A DNA stretch of 64,000 nt from contig NZ_JAMFLX010000026.1 in the NCBI RefSeq assembly GCF_023502345.1, positions 1 to 64,000 of the forward strand, given 5' to 3'. Below, piece after piece: positions 37,271 through 47,600 of this stretch. Every line of letters starts with the position of its first letter. Position 1 is the stretch's first letter. Source of the stretch: Parendozoicomonas callyspongiae. Its GTDB lineage: Bacteria; Pseudomonadota; Gammaproteobacteria; Pseudomonadales; Endozoicomonadaceae. A model generated the notes under the pieces. The model saw only the letters and a list, made by a program, of their open reading frames with translations, ran no database searches and had not been told where the DNA came from. Position numbers and translations under genes: made by a program.

Positions 37271-37723
37271 ATGAATACCGACAGACATTACGACTCACTT
37301 ATCAGCATGTACGCTGCTGCACCTCTGAACAAGTTCTATAACCCGACCATGAGACTGGAAGACGGTTATGCAGAAATTGAAATCGAGCTGGACAGCAAAC
37401 TACATCACTCTGCTGGCGGAGTTCATGGTTCTGTCTATTTTAAGATGCTTGATGATGCGGCTTTTTTTGCAGCAAATACCCTTGAGCCGGAGTTTTTTGT
37501 TCTGACGACATCCTTCACAACTTATATTACCCGCCCGGTTTCCAGCGGAATAATGAAAGCCATAGGCAAAGTTGTGAATAAAAAAAACACCCAGTTTATT
37601 GCTGAGGCCATTGTCTACGATTCAGAAAACAGGGAAATTGGCCGGGGTAACGGCATTTTTGTAAGAAGCAAAATGCGCTTAAAAGACGCACAGGGCTTTA
37701 ACCAGGAGCAGGGCTCCAGTTAA
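37271..37723 (+). CDS. PaaI-type hotdog thioesterase
   Basis: The 150-residue protein has the 4HBT hotdog pattern: a start that binds the helix, AGGVHGSVYFKMLDDAAFFAAN with the HG motif and the acidic catalytic residue on the central helix, then TTSFTTYITRPV and NKKNTQFIAEAIVYD. It should hydrolyse an acyl-CoA or acyl-protein thioester; substrate not predictable. GGCGGGA upstream of the ATG. Its stop overlaps the end of the convergent small gene. Confidence 0.85.
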   Translation: MNTDRHYDSLISMYAAAPLNKFYNPTMRLEDGYAEIEIELDSKLHHSAGGVHGSVYFKMLDDAAFFAANTLEPEFFVLTTSFTTYITRPVSSGIMKAIGKVVNKKNTQFIAEAIVYDSENREIGRGNGIFVRSKMRLKDAQGFNQEQGSS

Positions 37724-37968
37724 CAATAACCCTGTGAAGATGTGCCACCCTTAATGCACTTGGAACATGAACCGAGACACAAATTCCAGATTTGCTTCTT
37801 GGATTCATTATCCAGACAGTGGATGTCTGATGCGCAAAGGGCTCCCCTTTCAAATAAGGTCCTGAGTTTCTCCACATCAATCTCCAGCTTGACCACATCC
37901 CTGCTCTCTAAAAATACAACATTATTCATAACCTGGTTCACCATTTTAAAAATGTTCTTACTCCTCAC
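37720..37968 (-). CDS. Small Cys-rich protein, second gene of a putative Fur-regulated pair
   Basis: About 82 residues (start uncertain: GTG at 37968 or ATG at 37944). The segment LRTLFERGALCASDIHCLD and the C-terminal LCLGSCSKC hold five cysteines, suggesting metal or disulfide chemistry. Small proteins of this pattern are familiar from Pseudomonas-type iron-regulated loci, which fits the palindrome upstream of the operon. It is 23 bases downstream of the helical-repeat gene. Function unknown. Confidence 0.6.
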   Translation of the reverse strand: MRSKNIFKMVNQVMNNVVFLESRDVVKLEIDVEKLRTLFERGALCASDIHCLDNESKKQIWNLCLGSCSKCIKGGTSSQGYC

Positions 37969-37991
37969 CTTATAAGGAACAACTCACGGGA

Positions 37992-38507
37992 TTAGTGCAG
38001 AACTCTTGCCTGAGGAAAAGGCACGACCTGACCAGAAGCAACACTTCCTGATAACCGGCTCACTGAGCAGGATTGCCTGCTACTCCCCATTGAAACAGCC
38101 AGCCACTCTCTGGCTATATCGAGATGCTTCCTGCAACAATCACAAACCGAATGGCGATTGGAGAACTCAAGCAAGGGAAGAACAGTGCTTCGAACAGCAC
38201 GCATAAGAGGGAAATGAAACTCCTGTGACAACCCTCCCTCTTGCAGCAAGGTAACAACTCGCCTGTAAGGCAAAACAAAGAACGGGCTGGCTTTTTGGGG
38301 CTCTTCAAGCTTTTCAAACAGAGTGCCAAGATTATGCATACAGGCAATCCAGGCCATCATGAACTGTGCGTTGTCAAGATCACGAAACCACTCTTCTTCA
38401 AGGATTGAAGCGGCTTCACGGTAGTAGTGTTCCGCCTGCTTCCAGCAACTGTGTTGGAAGTAGAAATTCCCCTGCCTGATTCTTGTTTGCCACCTTTCCA
38501 CAGACAC
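37992..38507 (-). CDS. TPR-like helical protein, first gene of a putative Fur-regulated pair
   Basis: A 171-residue helical protein with TPR-like units (NFYFQHSCWKQAEHYYREAA; MMAWIACMHNLGTLFEKLEEPQKA) and a Cys pair CDCC later. The start is a GTG with GAGGGG upstream. A 7-7-7 palindrome at 38521-38541 lies in the promoter position. Related proteins are found in iron-responsive loci of pseudomonads and relatives; that link comes from memory. Probably cotranscribed with the small Cys-rich gene. Confidence 0.65.
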   Translation of the reverse strand: MSVERWQTRIRQGNFYFQHSCWKQAEHYYREAASILEEEWFRDLDNAQFMMAWIACMHNLGTLFEKLEEPQKASPFFVLPYRRVVTLLQEGGLSQEFHFPLMRAVRSTVLPLLEFSNRHSVCDCCRKHLDIAREWLAVSMGSSRQSCSVSRLSGSVASGQVVPFPQARVLH

Positions 38508-38520
38508 CCCTCATACATGC

Positions 38521-38541
38521 AAATGAGATTTATTCTCATTT
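38521..38541. promoter_or_regulatory. Fur-box-like palindrome
   Basis: AAATGAG (38521-38527) and CTCATTT (38535-38541) are exact inverted repeats around a 7-base A/T core. The core and arms resemble the ferric uptake regulator site (AATGAGAATnATTCTCATT type). It is centred about 24 bases upstream of the GTG of the helical-repeat gene. Confidence 0.65.
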
Positions 38542-38728
38542 AAGCATGAGTAAGATCTCATGTACAGACGTTAATTAACGTATTGATACACTCAAAGGGA
38601 AAAAATTTTGTTATCAAAAGCTGCTTAAAAACATGGATAAGCAACGTGCCGAGTAGCAGAAGAGGAATTCAGAAGGATGTCTCTCAAACTTGGAAAGACC
38701 AGGTGTTTTTTTGAAAGGCAAATACAAA

Positions 38729-38760
38729 AAATCCCGCCACAGAAAACTGCAACGGGATTT
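38729..38760 (-). terminator. Rho-independent terminator of the first tRNA-Ser
   Basis: On the minus strand AAATCCCG (complement of 38753-38760) pairs with CGGGATTT (complement of 38729-38736), followed by a T-run. It is 26 bases from the tRNA end. Confidence 0.85.
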
Positions 38761-38785
38761 AGTGTTTTATTGGCTCAAAGCTGTT

Positions 38786-38873
38786 TGGCGGTGAGGGAGG
38801 GATTCGAACCCTCGATACGTTTCCGTATACACACTTTCCAGGCGTGCTCCTTCGGCCACTCGGACACCTCACC
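38786..38873 (-). tRNA. tRNA-Ser(GGA), copy 1
   Basis: The minus strand reads GGTGAGGTGTCCGAGTGG at the 5' end and CCCTCACCGCCA at the 3' end, with encoded CCA. The 7-base acceptor stem pairs fully. Anticodon loop CTGGAAA gives GGA. The long variable arm TACGGAAACGTA and T-arm GGGTTCGAATCCC are those of a class II serine tRNA. 88 bases. Confidence 0.97.
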
Positions 38874-39039
38874 GAATTGTCACTTGTAGACTGGTCCACA
38901 AGCAGGTGCGTAATCTATTACAGTCACCTAAACGGTTCAACAGGTAGTGTTACCACGTTAAACCCAAGAATAACCGTGCAACCTTCGTCACCTAATTATT
39001 CCCAATTTCACTCAGCTCCATTAAGGAGGGAGAATGAAA

Positions 39040-39065
39040 AAGCCCGATCCTAATGAGTCGAGCTT
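39040..39065 (-). terminator. Rho-independent terminator of the second tRNA-Ser
   Basis: On the minus strand AAGCTCGA (complement of 39058-39065) pairs with TCGGGCTT (complement of 39040-39047, one G-T pair), then a T-run. Copy 2 therefore ends before copy 1 begins. Confidence 0.75.
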
Positions 39066-39082
39066 CATTGCTTAATGCAATC

Positions 39083-39170
39083 TGGCGGTGAGGGAGGGAT
39101 TCGAACCCTCGATACGTTTCCGTATACACACTTTCCAGGCGTGCTCCTTCGGCCACTCGGACACCTCACC
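39083..39170 (-). tRNA. tRNA-Ser(GGA), copy 2
   Basis: Identical in sequence to the copy at 38786-38873, same strand, with CCA encoded and its own terminator. The 209-base spacing holds unrelated sequence, so each is probably a separate unit from an old duplication. Confidence 0.97.
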
Positions 39171-39348
39171 AGATTGTCGCTCCATATTTCAGGGCATGCC
39201 CTGCGAAGCGGGGCGTAATGTATAACAGCAGTTAAACAGGTGCAACTGGTAATATTTCTGATTTCGGTATATCCCGTGCTTGCCCGGTTTCAGACCAACT
39301 GCTTAAATACAGCCCTCGTACTCACAGATGTGAACCAGTCCTGACATT

Positions 39349-39801
39349 ATGCTGACCCGAACAGGCACTTTTGTTTTTTCCCGTCCACGCCGGGCCAGTC
39401 AAAGGCAAGCCACCGGGCTGAAACACCTGCACCATTTCAGCCGCCATATTCAGCATCAGATTTATCAATGCCCGATTTATTGCTGGCTGGCAGAGGGCTT
39501 TCTTCGTAAAGAAGATATTCAGACGGCTCCAAAAACCTGTTACTTCATATATATGGAGTACAGAGACAACGAAGGTGCCAGCCAGTACCATTCCGAGAAA
39601 TTCCTTTCCCTGAACGAAGCCTTAACCTGGCTGGATAGTGAGGCCAGCAGCTGCGTGATGGATAATATTCATCCTGAAGCAACAACGATACGACCAATTT
39701 GTGAAGCTTCTCTGAAAGCTCTGGAAGAAAAGGATACCAAGTCTCATATCCTCTCCAATCAACCTGCCGAGCAGCTTTCTGATCTGGCTGCTGTATCCTG
39801 A
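39349..39801 (+). CDS. Hypothetical protein
   Basis: A 150-residue frame with a basic, His/Arg-rich first half and an acidic, better-structured second half (YFIYMEYRDNEGASQYHSEKF; LNEALTWLDSEASSCVMD). The true start may be the ATG in FIYMEYRD near 39553, giving a smaller domain. No family recognised. An overlapping minus-strand frame (39322-39591) looks less protein-like. Confidence 0.45.
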   Translation: MLTRTGTFVFSRPRRASQRQATGLKHLHHFSRHIQHQIYQCPIYCWLAEGFLRKEDIQTAPKTCYFIYMEYRDNEGASQYHSEKFLSLNEALTWLDSEASSCVMDNIHPEATTIRPICEASLKALEEKDTKSHILSNQPAEQLSDLAAVS

Positions 39802-39811
39802 ATGGTCTTAA

Positions 39812-40471
39812 TCAGAGACTGGGAGTAATCCCCAAAATTTTCTGCAGTATTGGCCCAAGACCGGCAAAGAAGTATTCAACGGCTATCACCATCACAATCA
39901 GGCCCATAACCCGCATCAACACCTTGTTACCGCTCTCTCCCAGACGATTCATAATCGGGCTGGCGAATAACAAAGCCACCCAGGTCACAACACAGACAAT
40001 GGCAATAGAAAAAAACAGGGTCACCTGATGGGTCAGATCCTGCTCCTGCATCAGGATGATTACCGTTGCAATGGCTCCCGGTCCACAGATCAGCGGAATA
40101 GCCAGCGGGGTTAGCGCAACATCCTGTGAATAAGCATCCATTGCATCCAGCTCTTCAGCCTTATCAAAACGGGTACGGCTTAACCGCGCCTGAACCATTT
40201 CATAACCCATGATAAAAAACAGCACACCGCCAACAATTTTTAACCCGTGAACAGATATTCCAAAAACCTTGAAAATCACCGACCCTGTCAGGGCAAAAAA
40301 CACCAGGATAACAAAAGCCGTTGCTGTCGCTTTGCGGGCAACATCTCTGCGCTGCTCTGACGGTAATTCTGCGGTCAACGACAGGAAAACCGGTGCGATA
40401 CTGATCGGATTGATCATGGTAAACAGCGAGGTCAGGCACAGAAGCCCGAACTCGACCAGGGACGATGGCAT
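39812..40471 (-). CDS. MarC/UPF0056-family inner-membrane protein
   Basis: The 219 residues contain about six hydrophobic helices and the family signatures FTMINPISIAPVFLSLT, VGGVLFFIMGYEM and ALTPLAIPLICGPGAIATVI, with a duplicated three-helix layout. MarC members are multipass membrane proteins of unknown activity; the name comes from proximity to mar in E. coli and not from a resistance role. Length is typical. Confidence 0.92.
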   Translation of the reverse strand: MPSSLVEFGLLCLTSLFTMINPISIAPVFLSLTAELPSEQRRDVARKATATAFVILVFFALTGSVIFKVFGISVHGLKIVGGVLFFIMGYEMVQARLSRTRFDKAEELDAMDAYSQDVALTPLAIPLICGPGAIATVIILMQEQDLTHQVTLFFSIAIVCVVTWVALLFASPIMNRLGESGNKVLMRVMGLIVMVIAVEYFFAGLGPILQKILGITPSL

Positions 40472-40625
40472 ACAACAACCTCCGCAGAAGTGGTCAGCAA
40501 AAGCTGACTGCGGTATAAGAGTGTGGAAATCTTTGAAAATTTGAAGGCGACTATATAACGCCAGACAGTGTTATTTTCCAGCCTCAAGTAAAGGCTTTTA
40601 CTTCTTCTTTGCAAATAGACAATTA

Positions 40626-41525
40626 ATGACAACGAACAGCCCTCAAACGCGTACGACAACGTTCGCCGTTTTCTCAACCATTGCTGCTTTTACCATCTGG
40701 GGACTGAGCCCGGTTTACTTTAAGCAGGTTGCCCATGTTTCTCCTACGGAGGTACTGGCACACAGAGTGATATGGTCTTTCCTACTGCTTGCCCTGGTTG
40801 CTTATGTCCAGAAAGAGATGCCTGTTGTTCATCAGCTGCTAAAAGATCGAAAAACTCTTCTAACCCTAACCGTGACAGCAGTCATTATTGGCCTGAACTG
40901 GCTGGTCTATATCTGGTCCATCACCAACAACCATATTGTTGATGCCAGCCTGGGTTATTACCTGAACCCGATTGTGAATGTTCTTCTGGGTATGATTTTC
41001 CTGAAGGAAAAACTCTCTCCCATGCAGAAGTTGGCTCTCCTGCTGGCCTCAGCCGGTGTTGCCTGGCAGGTTATCTCTCTGGGAAGGTTACCGGCAGTGT
41101 CTCTGATCCTGGCCGTTTCTTTTGGCTTTTACGGCTTGATCCGAAAAAGAATTGCTGCACCGGCTGTACCTGGTCTGCTGCTTGAAACCATGATCATGAT
41201 ACCCTTGGGGCTGGGCTGGCTGTTATGGCTTGCCGTTCAGGGAAATTCCGCATTTGTGTTAACCGACTTTTCCACTTGTGGCTGGCTGGTTCTGGCAGGT
41301 GTTATTACCTCGGCCCCCCTGCTTCTCTTTACCAGTGCGGCACCCAAACTGCGCCTGACAACCATTGGCTTTATTCAATACCTGGCCCCTACTCTGGCTC
41401 TGATGCTGGGTGTACTCATGTATGGAGAACCCTTTGGACATAACCTGCAGATCAGTTTTGGTTTTATCTGGGCTGCATTGCTGGTGTTTTCTTCGGAAGC
41501 TGTTTTGAAAGCCAAGGCAAAATAG
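40626..41525 (+). CDS. rarD: RarD-type EamA-family transporter
   Basis: The 299-residue protein has ten hydrophobic helices in two EamA repeats: AAFTIWGLSPVYFKQ at the start, LNWLVYIWSITNNHIVDASLGYYLNP in the first repeat (GYYxNP is diagnostic of RarD), and FIQYLAPTLALMLGVLMYGE near the end. It is an inner-membrane permease of the drug/metabolite superfamily; substrate unknown. Divergent from marC with about 150 bases between starts. Confidence 0.92.
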   Translation: MTTNSPQTRTTTFAVFSTIAAFTIWGLSPVYFKQVAHVSPTEVLAHRVIWSFLLLALVAYVQKEMPVVHQLLKDRKTLLTLTVTAVIIGLNWLVYIWSITNNHIVDASLGYYLNPIVNVLLGMIFLKEKLSPMQKLALLLASAGVAWQVISLGRLPAVSLILAVSFGFYGLIRKRIAAPAVPGLLLETMIMIPLGLGWLLWLAVQGNSAFVLTDFSTCGWLVLAGVITSAPLLLFTSAAPKLRLTTIGFIQYLAPTLALMLGVLMYGEPFGHNLQISFGFIWAALLVFSSEAVLKAKAK

Positions 41526-41927
41526 CCATACGGCAGCCTGTCAAAATATGGACTGCTGAAATCTACAAGCTGGTTGAAAGTGCTGCTTTCCTGTCAGGTT
41601 TATCAGGGTACCAATGGTTTCCCATTCCATGACAGGAAAACCTATCCACTGTTCGATGCATCTTTCGATTTGTGGCGGAGAAACACCATTTAATTGTCTC
41701 TGACAGCCATGCTCTGCCCGATGATTTCAACCATAATTCTGTTAAGCCGTTTAAAAAGCGGTTTACTGCCACTATCTATTAGGTCAGTCCTAGCTCTTAG
41801 ATCAGCCCAAGCAGCCTTGAGCTCAGAAAACTGATTCCGGGGTAAAGAATAACCGCATACTGTTGTCTCGTAGACTGCACCCGGTAGCTACCATTTAACA
41901 GATGCCCAGTCAGTTGTGTATGTAGAT
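41526..41927. other. Intergenic, no supported gene
   Basis: 402 bases between rarD and lon. A 69-codon minus-strand frame (41563-41772) has no motif I can name and may be debris. The lon promoter should lie near 41800-41900, but no clear heat-shock promoter was recognised. Confidence 0.4.
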
Positions 41928-44324
41928 ATGAGCGAAAATCACCAAGACACCCAAGACACTGCGGATATTGACAATGAAACAGCCTCGGAAGGCGGTACTG
42001 GTCTGGTTATTCCCAACCAGACACTCCCTGACAAGCTGTATCTGATACCTGCTACCAACCGCCCGTTTTTTCCCGCCCAGGTTCAGCCTTTGGTTTTTGG
42101 CGCCGAAGCCTGGGAGGAAACTCTCAAGCGAGTCAGTCAGTCCGACAGCAAGGTTCTTGGCCTGTCGTTTATTAAAGACTCCATAGGTGAGAATGCTGCG
42201 CCTGAAGACTTTCCGGAAATTGGCTGTGCCGTTAAGGTGCATAACATTGTTGAAGTAGAAGACCAGATTCAATTTATTGCTCTGGGTGTTCAGCGTTTCA
42301 GAATTGTAAAGTGGCTGCGTCATCGCCCACCTTTCCTGGTTCAGGTGGAATACCCGGACGATAAAAGTGAAGATGAAGACACCCTGAAGGCCTACGCCAT
42401 GGCGTTGATAAACGCCATCAAAGAACTTCTGCCGCTTAACCCTCTTTACAGCGAAGAGCTCAAAAACTATCTCAACAGATTCAGCCCAAGGGAACCTTCT
42501 CCTTTGGCAGACTTTGCTGCAGCAATTACAACAGCTCCTGGCCCCGAACTTCAGGAAGTTCTGGAAACTGTCTCTATCCAGCGCCGGATGGAAAAGGTTC
42601 TGATTCTGATCCGCAAGGAGCAGGAAGTTGCCAAGCTGCAAAGCCAGATCAGCGAGGAAGTAAACCTCAAGATCAACAAGCACCAGCGCGAGTTTTTCCT
42701 GAAAGAACAGCTCAAAGTTATTCAGAAAGAACTGGGAATAGCCAAAGACGACAAAACAGCCGAACTGGAAAACTTCCAAAAGCGTCTGAAGGATAAAGAG
42801 ATACCCGAAGCTGCGCGCAAGAAAATTGATGAAGAGCTGCACAAGTTCTCACTGCTGGAAATTGGCTCCCCAGAATTCAGCACAACACGTAATTATCTTG
42901 ACTGGGCAACATCTGTTCCCTGGGGCCAGTACTCCGAAGATAAACTGGATCTGGTAAACGCCCGGACAGTGCTGAACAAAGACCATGACGGTCTGGACGA
43001 TGTTAAAGACCGGATTATTGAGTTCCTGGCAGTCGGTGCTTACAAAGGTGAAGTCGCAGGTTCCATTCTTCTGCTGGTAGGCCCTCCCGGTGTGGGTAAA
43101 ACCTCTATCGGTCAGTCCGTCGCTTCTGCCCTTGGCCGCAAATTCTACCGATTCAGTCTTGGTGGCATGCGCGATGAAGCCGAGATCAAAGGCCACCGCA
43201 GAACCTATATTGGCGCCCTTCCCGGCAAGCTGGTGCAGGCCCTGAAAGAAGTCGATGTGGCCAACCCGGTTATCATGCTGGATGAGATTGATAAGATCGG
43301 TTCCTCTTTCCGTGGTGACCCTGCCTCCGCCCTGCTGGAAGTTCTTGATCCGGCCCAGAACAGCGAGTTCCTTGATCACTACCTGGATATGCGCATTGAC
43401 CTGTCCAAGGTACTGTTTATGTGCACCGCCAACCAGCTGGATACTATTCCTGGGCCTCTACTGGACCGTATGGACACCATTCGCCTGTCCGGTTATATCA
43501 CTCAGGAAAAGATTACGATTGCCAAGAACCACCTGTGGCCCAAGCAGCTTGCCAAAGCCGGTTTGAAAAAGTCTCAGGTCAAGATCAGTGATGCCACTCT
43601 TCGCACTCTGGTTGAAGGATATGCCCGGGAGTCCGGGGTTAGACATCTGGAGAAACTGCTAGCGCGCATCATCAGAAAAGTGGTTATGAAGATTCTTGAT
43701 GATCGAGACCTTAAGGTGAAAGTTGGTGTTAAAGACCTTGATGACTACTTGGGCAAACCTTACTTCACCAAGGAGAAAGTTCTTCAGGGTGTTGGCGTGA
43801 TCACTGGTCTCGCCTGGACCTCAATGGGTGGTGCGACTCTGCCAGTTGAAGCAACCTGTGTTCACCACCTGCGTCCAGGGTTCAAGCTTACCGGTCGGCT
43901 TGGCGAGGTAATGAAGGAATCTGCCGAGATTTCTTACAGCTATATCATGAGTAACCTCAAGAAGTTTGGTGCTCCTGATAACTTCTTCGATAAATCCTAT
44001 ATCCACCTGCATGTTCCTGAGGGTGCCACACCCAAAGATGGCCCAAGTGCCGGTGTAACCATGGCCAGTGCCTTACTAAGTCTTGCCAAAAACCGCAAAC
44101 CTAAATCTCTCGCTATGACAGGTGAGCTCACGCTGACAGGTCATGTATTACCGGTTGGAGGCATTCGGGAAAAGGTCATCTCTGCCCGTCGAAGCAATAT
44201 CAAAACCGTTATTCTCCCAGAGGCTAACCGCCGGGATTATGACGAACTGCCAGAGCATATCCGCGAGGGCATGACAGCTCACTTCGCCAAGACATTTGCT
44301 GATGTAGAAAGGCAGCTGTTCTAA
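41928..44324 (+). CDS. lon: ATP-dependent protease Lon
   Basis: Lon degrades misfolded and regulatory proteins in the cytoplasm. About 798 residues from the ATG at 41928; an in-frame GTG at 41916 is less likely. N-terminal substrate-binding LAN domain, a coiled coil ([13 protein letters not shown]-type segment), AAA+ module with Walker [13 protein letters not shown] at about residue 383 and Walker [12 protein letters not shown], then the proteolytic domain with the Ser-Lys dyad: Ser in [10 protein letters not shown] (about 708) and Lys in [11 protein letters not shown] (about 751). Standard bacterial LonA. No clp genes are adjacent. Confidence 0.95.
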   Translation: MSENHQDTQDTADIDNETASEGGTGLVIPNQTLPDKLYLIPATNRPFFPAQVQPLVFGAEAWEETLKRVSQSDSKVLGLSFIKDSIGENAAPEDFPEIGCAVKVHNIVEVEDQIQFIALGVQRFRIVKWLRHRPPFLVQVEYPDDKSEDEDTLKAYAMALINAIKELLPLNPLYSEELKNYLNRFSPREPSPLADFAAAITTAPGPELQEVLETVSIQRRMEKVLILIRKEQEVAKLQSQISEEVNLKINKHQREFFLKEQLKVIQKELGIAKDDKTAELENFQKRLKDKEIPEAARKKIDEELHKFSLLEIGSPEFSTTRNYLDWATSVPWGQYSEDKLDLVNARTVLNKDHDGLDDVKDRIIEFLAVGAYKGEVAGSILLLVGPPGVGKTSIGQSVASALGRKFYRFSLGGMRDEAEIKGHRRTYIGALPGKLVQALKEVDVANPVIMLDEIDKIGSSFRGDPASALLEVLDPAQNSEFLDHYLDMRIDLSKVLFMCTANQLDTIPGPLLDRMDTIRLSGYITQEKITIAKNHLWPKQLAKAGLKKSQVKISDATLRTLVEGYARESGVRHLEKLLARIIRKVVMKILDDRDLKVKVGVKDLDDYLGKPYFTKEKVLQGVGVITGLAWTSMGGATLPVEATCVHHLRPGFKLTGRLGEVMKESAEISYSYIMSNLKKFGAPDNFFDKSYIHLHVPEGATPKDGPSAGVTMASALLSLAKNRKPKSLAMTGELTLTGHVLPVGGIREKVISARRSNIKTVILPEANRRDYDELPEHIREGMTAHFAKTFADVERQLF

Positions 44325-44350
44325 CCAGTTTACCCTTCAGGCAGGCATAA

Positions 44351-44392
44351 AAAAAGCTGCCCATCCCATTGCGGGGTGGTGCAGCTTTCTTT
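44351..44392 (+). terminator. Terminator after lon
   Basis: AAAGCTGC (44353-44360) pairs with GCAGCTTT (44381-44388), with inner CCATCCC/GGGGTGG pairing, then CTTTCTTT. Strong hairpin. Confidence 0.85.
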
Positions 44393-44611
44393 CTACAGCT
44401 CGCTCAAGCAGCGTAGGCAACCCACGCTTGGACACGTTTGGTGAGCGTCCCAACTATAGTCTGCCACCTTCTTGACTGTCCACTTTCTCTAAGAATCTTT
44501 TTATTTAAGCGCGGCCATTTTTACGCTTTATCACGCCTGTTTCAGCCTCTCCCGCACCAAAGCTACCTAAACTTTAACCAGTTAGGGATAGTCAAAAAGG
44601 CTGGAAGCCAA

Positions 44612-47600
44612 ATGCCATCATCACTGCCTCCAGATTACCGCTCAGGAGTTAACGGCGGCTCTTATGCCCGACCTCCGGTTGAAACTCATCAGAGGCAGAA
44701 CTCGAAAGGGGTTCACTCAGAAGAACTGCTCGACAGAAAAATACCCTCACCTGAACGCCAGATTTCAGAGTTACCTGATGAGGATGATGAAGTATTTCAT
44801 TCACTACGCCCAGCACAAACCCTCCTGAATAAAGACCAGTCAGGTCGTGTCGTCAGTCGTCAGTCATCTGTCTTATCTGACAGCGATGATGAAGAGTTTT
44901 TTGAACCTGAAGAATATCTTGACAGCGAGTATCTGGATGCTCCTGAAAACCTCTATGAGCCACAAGGTTCATTGTCGCTGAATGACAGAGAGATCACTGA
45001 AACCATACCTGAGAGCAAAGGGTGGTTCAGCTGGCTCAATCCATTCTCAGGACGAAAGAAATCAACAACTGAGCGTTCCATATCAAAGTCACAAGCAGAT
45101 GCTGAAGTTGAAACAATTAATCATGATATCTGGGAATTAATCAAAACCCAGGTTATTGATAAATACGTCCAAGGTCTGAAGTCCTGGGAGATTCCCAACC
45201 TGCTTCAAACCATGTCGACCGTTTACCACCGCTGGAAGAATCGCGACATAACCGGTGAAGGTGTCGCTCCAGAAACAGTTCACCTTTCAGCTCTGACTAT
45301 TCCTAATGCTCTTGGAGAAGGTCGCGACCTCTATCTGACTAATGTCACCATCAAAATTCGTAAAATCAGACCACATGGTCCCGGTGAAGGTTACGATAAG
45401 TTCAGAAAGTTACGAGTCCTTGTCGATATCAGCGGCGATGCACAAATGTCAACAGGTTACTCAAAATTTGCCGGAGATGTCGCATTTAAAGATGTCATCA
45501 TGGATATGAATTTCCGTGAAGGCGCTGTGATTGGCAAGTTAATGGAAAGCGGAACCCTGACCGGTACCACCCCAAGAGCCATCTGGCAGTTATTTGATGC
45601 CAACTTCTTTTCCAATATTAAAAACTACGCACTTGGCAAACTGTTTAGAAGTAGTACTCCCACGCCGGGATTCTGGAAAGTTGTGCAGGATTATTTGTTT
45701 ACAAATATCTTGCCCCATGACATCAAAATCAAGCCGGCCCACTGCAACATTCATTTCACTGGAGTATCTGCAGACAATGCTGACTGCTCTGTCGATGTTG
45801 GCTTTGATGAACTTGAACTTGCCTTGGACAAACGTCTGCCAGATAGCTCCGAAGCTCATCAGGCGACTCTAAAAAACGTAAGGTTGAAGGGAAAGGGTCA
45901 GCATATTCTTCACTTTCTGCCAGAAGATATTCACGAACAGGCTGAGAAGTATTTGCCTTACGCAAAACATTCAGAAACTGTAGCGGAAGTCGAACTTGAT
46001 CAACTCTCAGTTCTGTATAGCGGAGCGTCGATCCGTGCCGCCTGTCCCAATATAAAAGTGAAAACCCAGGGGGATGTTGACCTGACCCAGGGTCATATCA
46101 AAAATTTCGCAGCGGTTGTCCAAAGTACCCCAAAATCCCATATTCCAGAAGTGGTTGTTGGCTTTGATGAAGCTGGGGCTGATGCGCATGTTCCCCTGTC
46201 CACCTTTCAGCTGCCATATGAAGTTAAGGGACCAGTGAGATGTGAAAAAGCCGCCATCAAGTTCAGTCCAACCTCGAAAGAGGACGGTTCTCATAAGGGA
46301 ATCAAAATTACGGCCCAGGCACAGGAAATTGATGCAGCAGTTGATGGTGGAATTGAGTTTAACGGTACAGCTAGCAATATCTCTGTCGGTTATGACACCC
46401 ACGAAACCAAACTGGATCTTGAAGTTAAAAAAGCATCAGCCCAACACTTCAATGTTGCTACAGGGGGAAGCCAGATTACTCCTGAAAACCAGCTGGTGAA
46501 AGGACATGGCGACTTCCATGGCATCAAGCTGAAAGTTGAACCCGAACAGGGACCATTACCAGAAGACCAAAAACGTTCAATGGTTACCAAGGTTGAAGTC
46601 GCCAGGGCTAAAACACGAGACCTCGAAGGAAAGGTATCAGCCCGGCTGGCCAATCTGTCTAAAGTCGAAGTCACCCAGAAGTTCACCGGTGAAATGAAAC
46701 AGCAGATAGATGTTACGGCAAATACAATCGACAGTACCCAGGTTCTCGTACCTGATCAGGCCCTGGCCGGATATGCTGAGGTAGATTTGGACACCGCCCG
46801 GGTAAACAAGGTTTCTGCAACCTGTGAAGTATTATCCGCACCATTGACCGAAACAGAAAAAGAAGAAGCTCATAAGAAAATCCCGGTTCCCAGCGAAACA
46901 TGGAAAATCCCGCAAACAGCTGTTGTTTCAACCAATGTTGATATGACTGTTCAAAGTACATCTGGTGATATCAGTGCAGCCATACCTCTGCCTCAAAAAC
47001 AGGAAGAGGATGAAGAAGTCGACCCAAAACCAACGCCACGGGCCTACACAGCAGGTTCCTTTGAGGTAAGAGTACCCAAGCTAACCGTTGAATACGATGC
47101 AAATAATGGTGTCGAAGCCGCTATCCTCCAGACAGATACTGCACGCTTGGAATTAGACCATGGCGCTGTTCGCGGTGAAGTCAGTGCCCATAAAGTCCAG
47201 ACAGAGTATGTGCAACATTCACAGGATGATCCTGATACCGCCACGGTCCATGCCACAGTCGTTGAAGCTTCTGGAAAGGGGCTGACTGTTGATAACAACC
47301 TGAAGCCGGAAGGAGTAGAAGTCACTGCAGATTTCAATGCAGATCATCCCGAAGCATGGGTGCAACTCAGAAAAAATTCTGAGACAGAAAGTACCCAAAC
47401 TAAAACAAAGCTTGAAATGGAAAATGGCAGTATCAAAACAGAGCTTGCCATATCGAGAAGCCAGATCATGCCCGGCTCAACCAAAGACAAAGTTCAAAAA
47501 CTCAGGGCGATGCTTCCGGCAGAATATGCAGAAAAGCTCGAAGCTCCACTTCACTACCTGGAAACAATCCCTGAAGAACCAAATGAAGAGCTGGAGAAAT

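Noticed and set aside
41563-41772. 69-codon minus-strand frame between rarD and lon
   Set aside because: It has no motif, no Shine-Dalgarno site I could see, and odd composition. Possibly debris of a lost gene.
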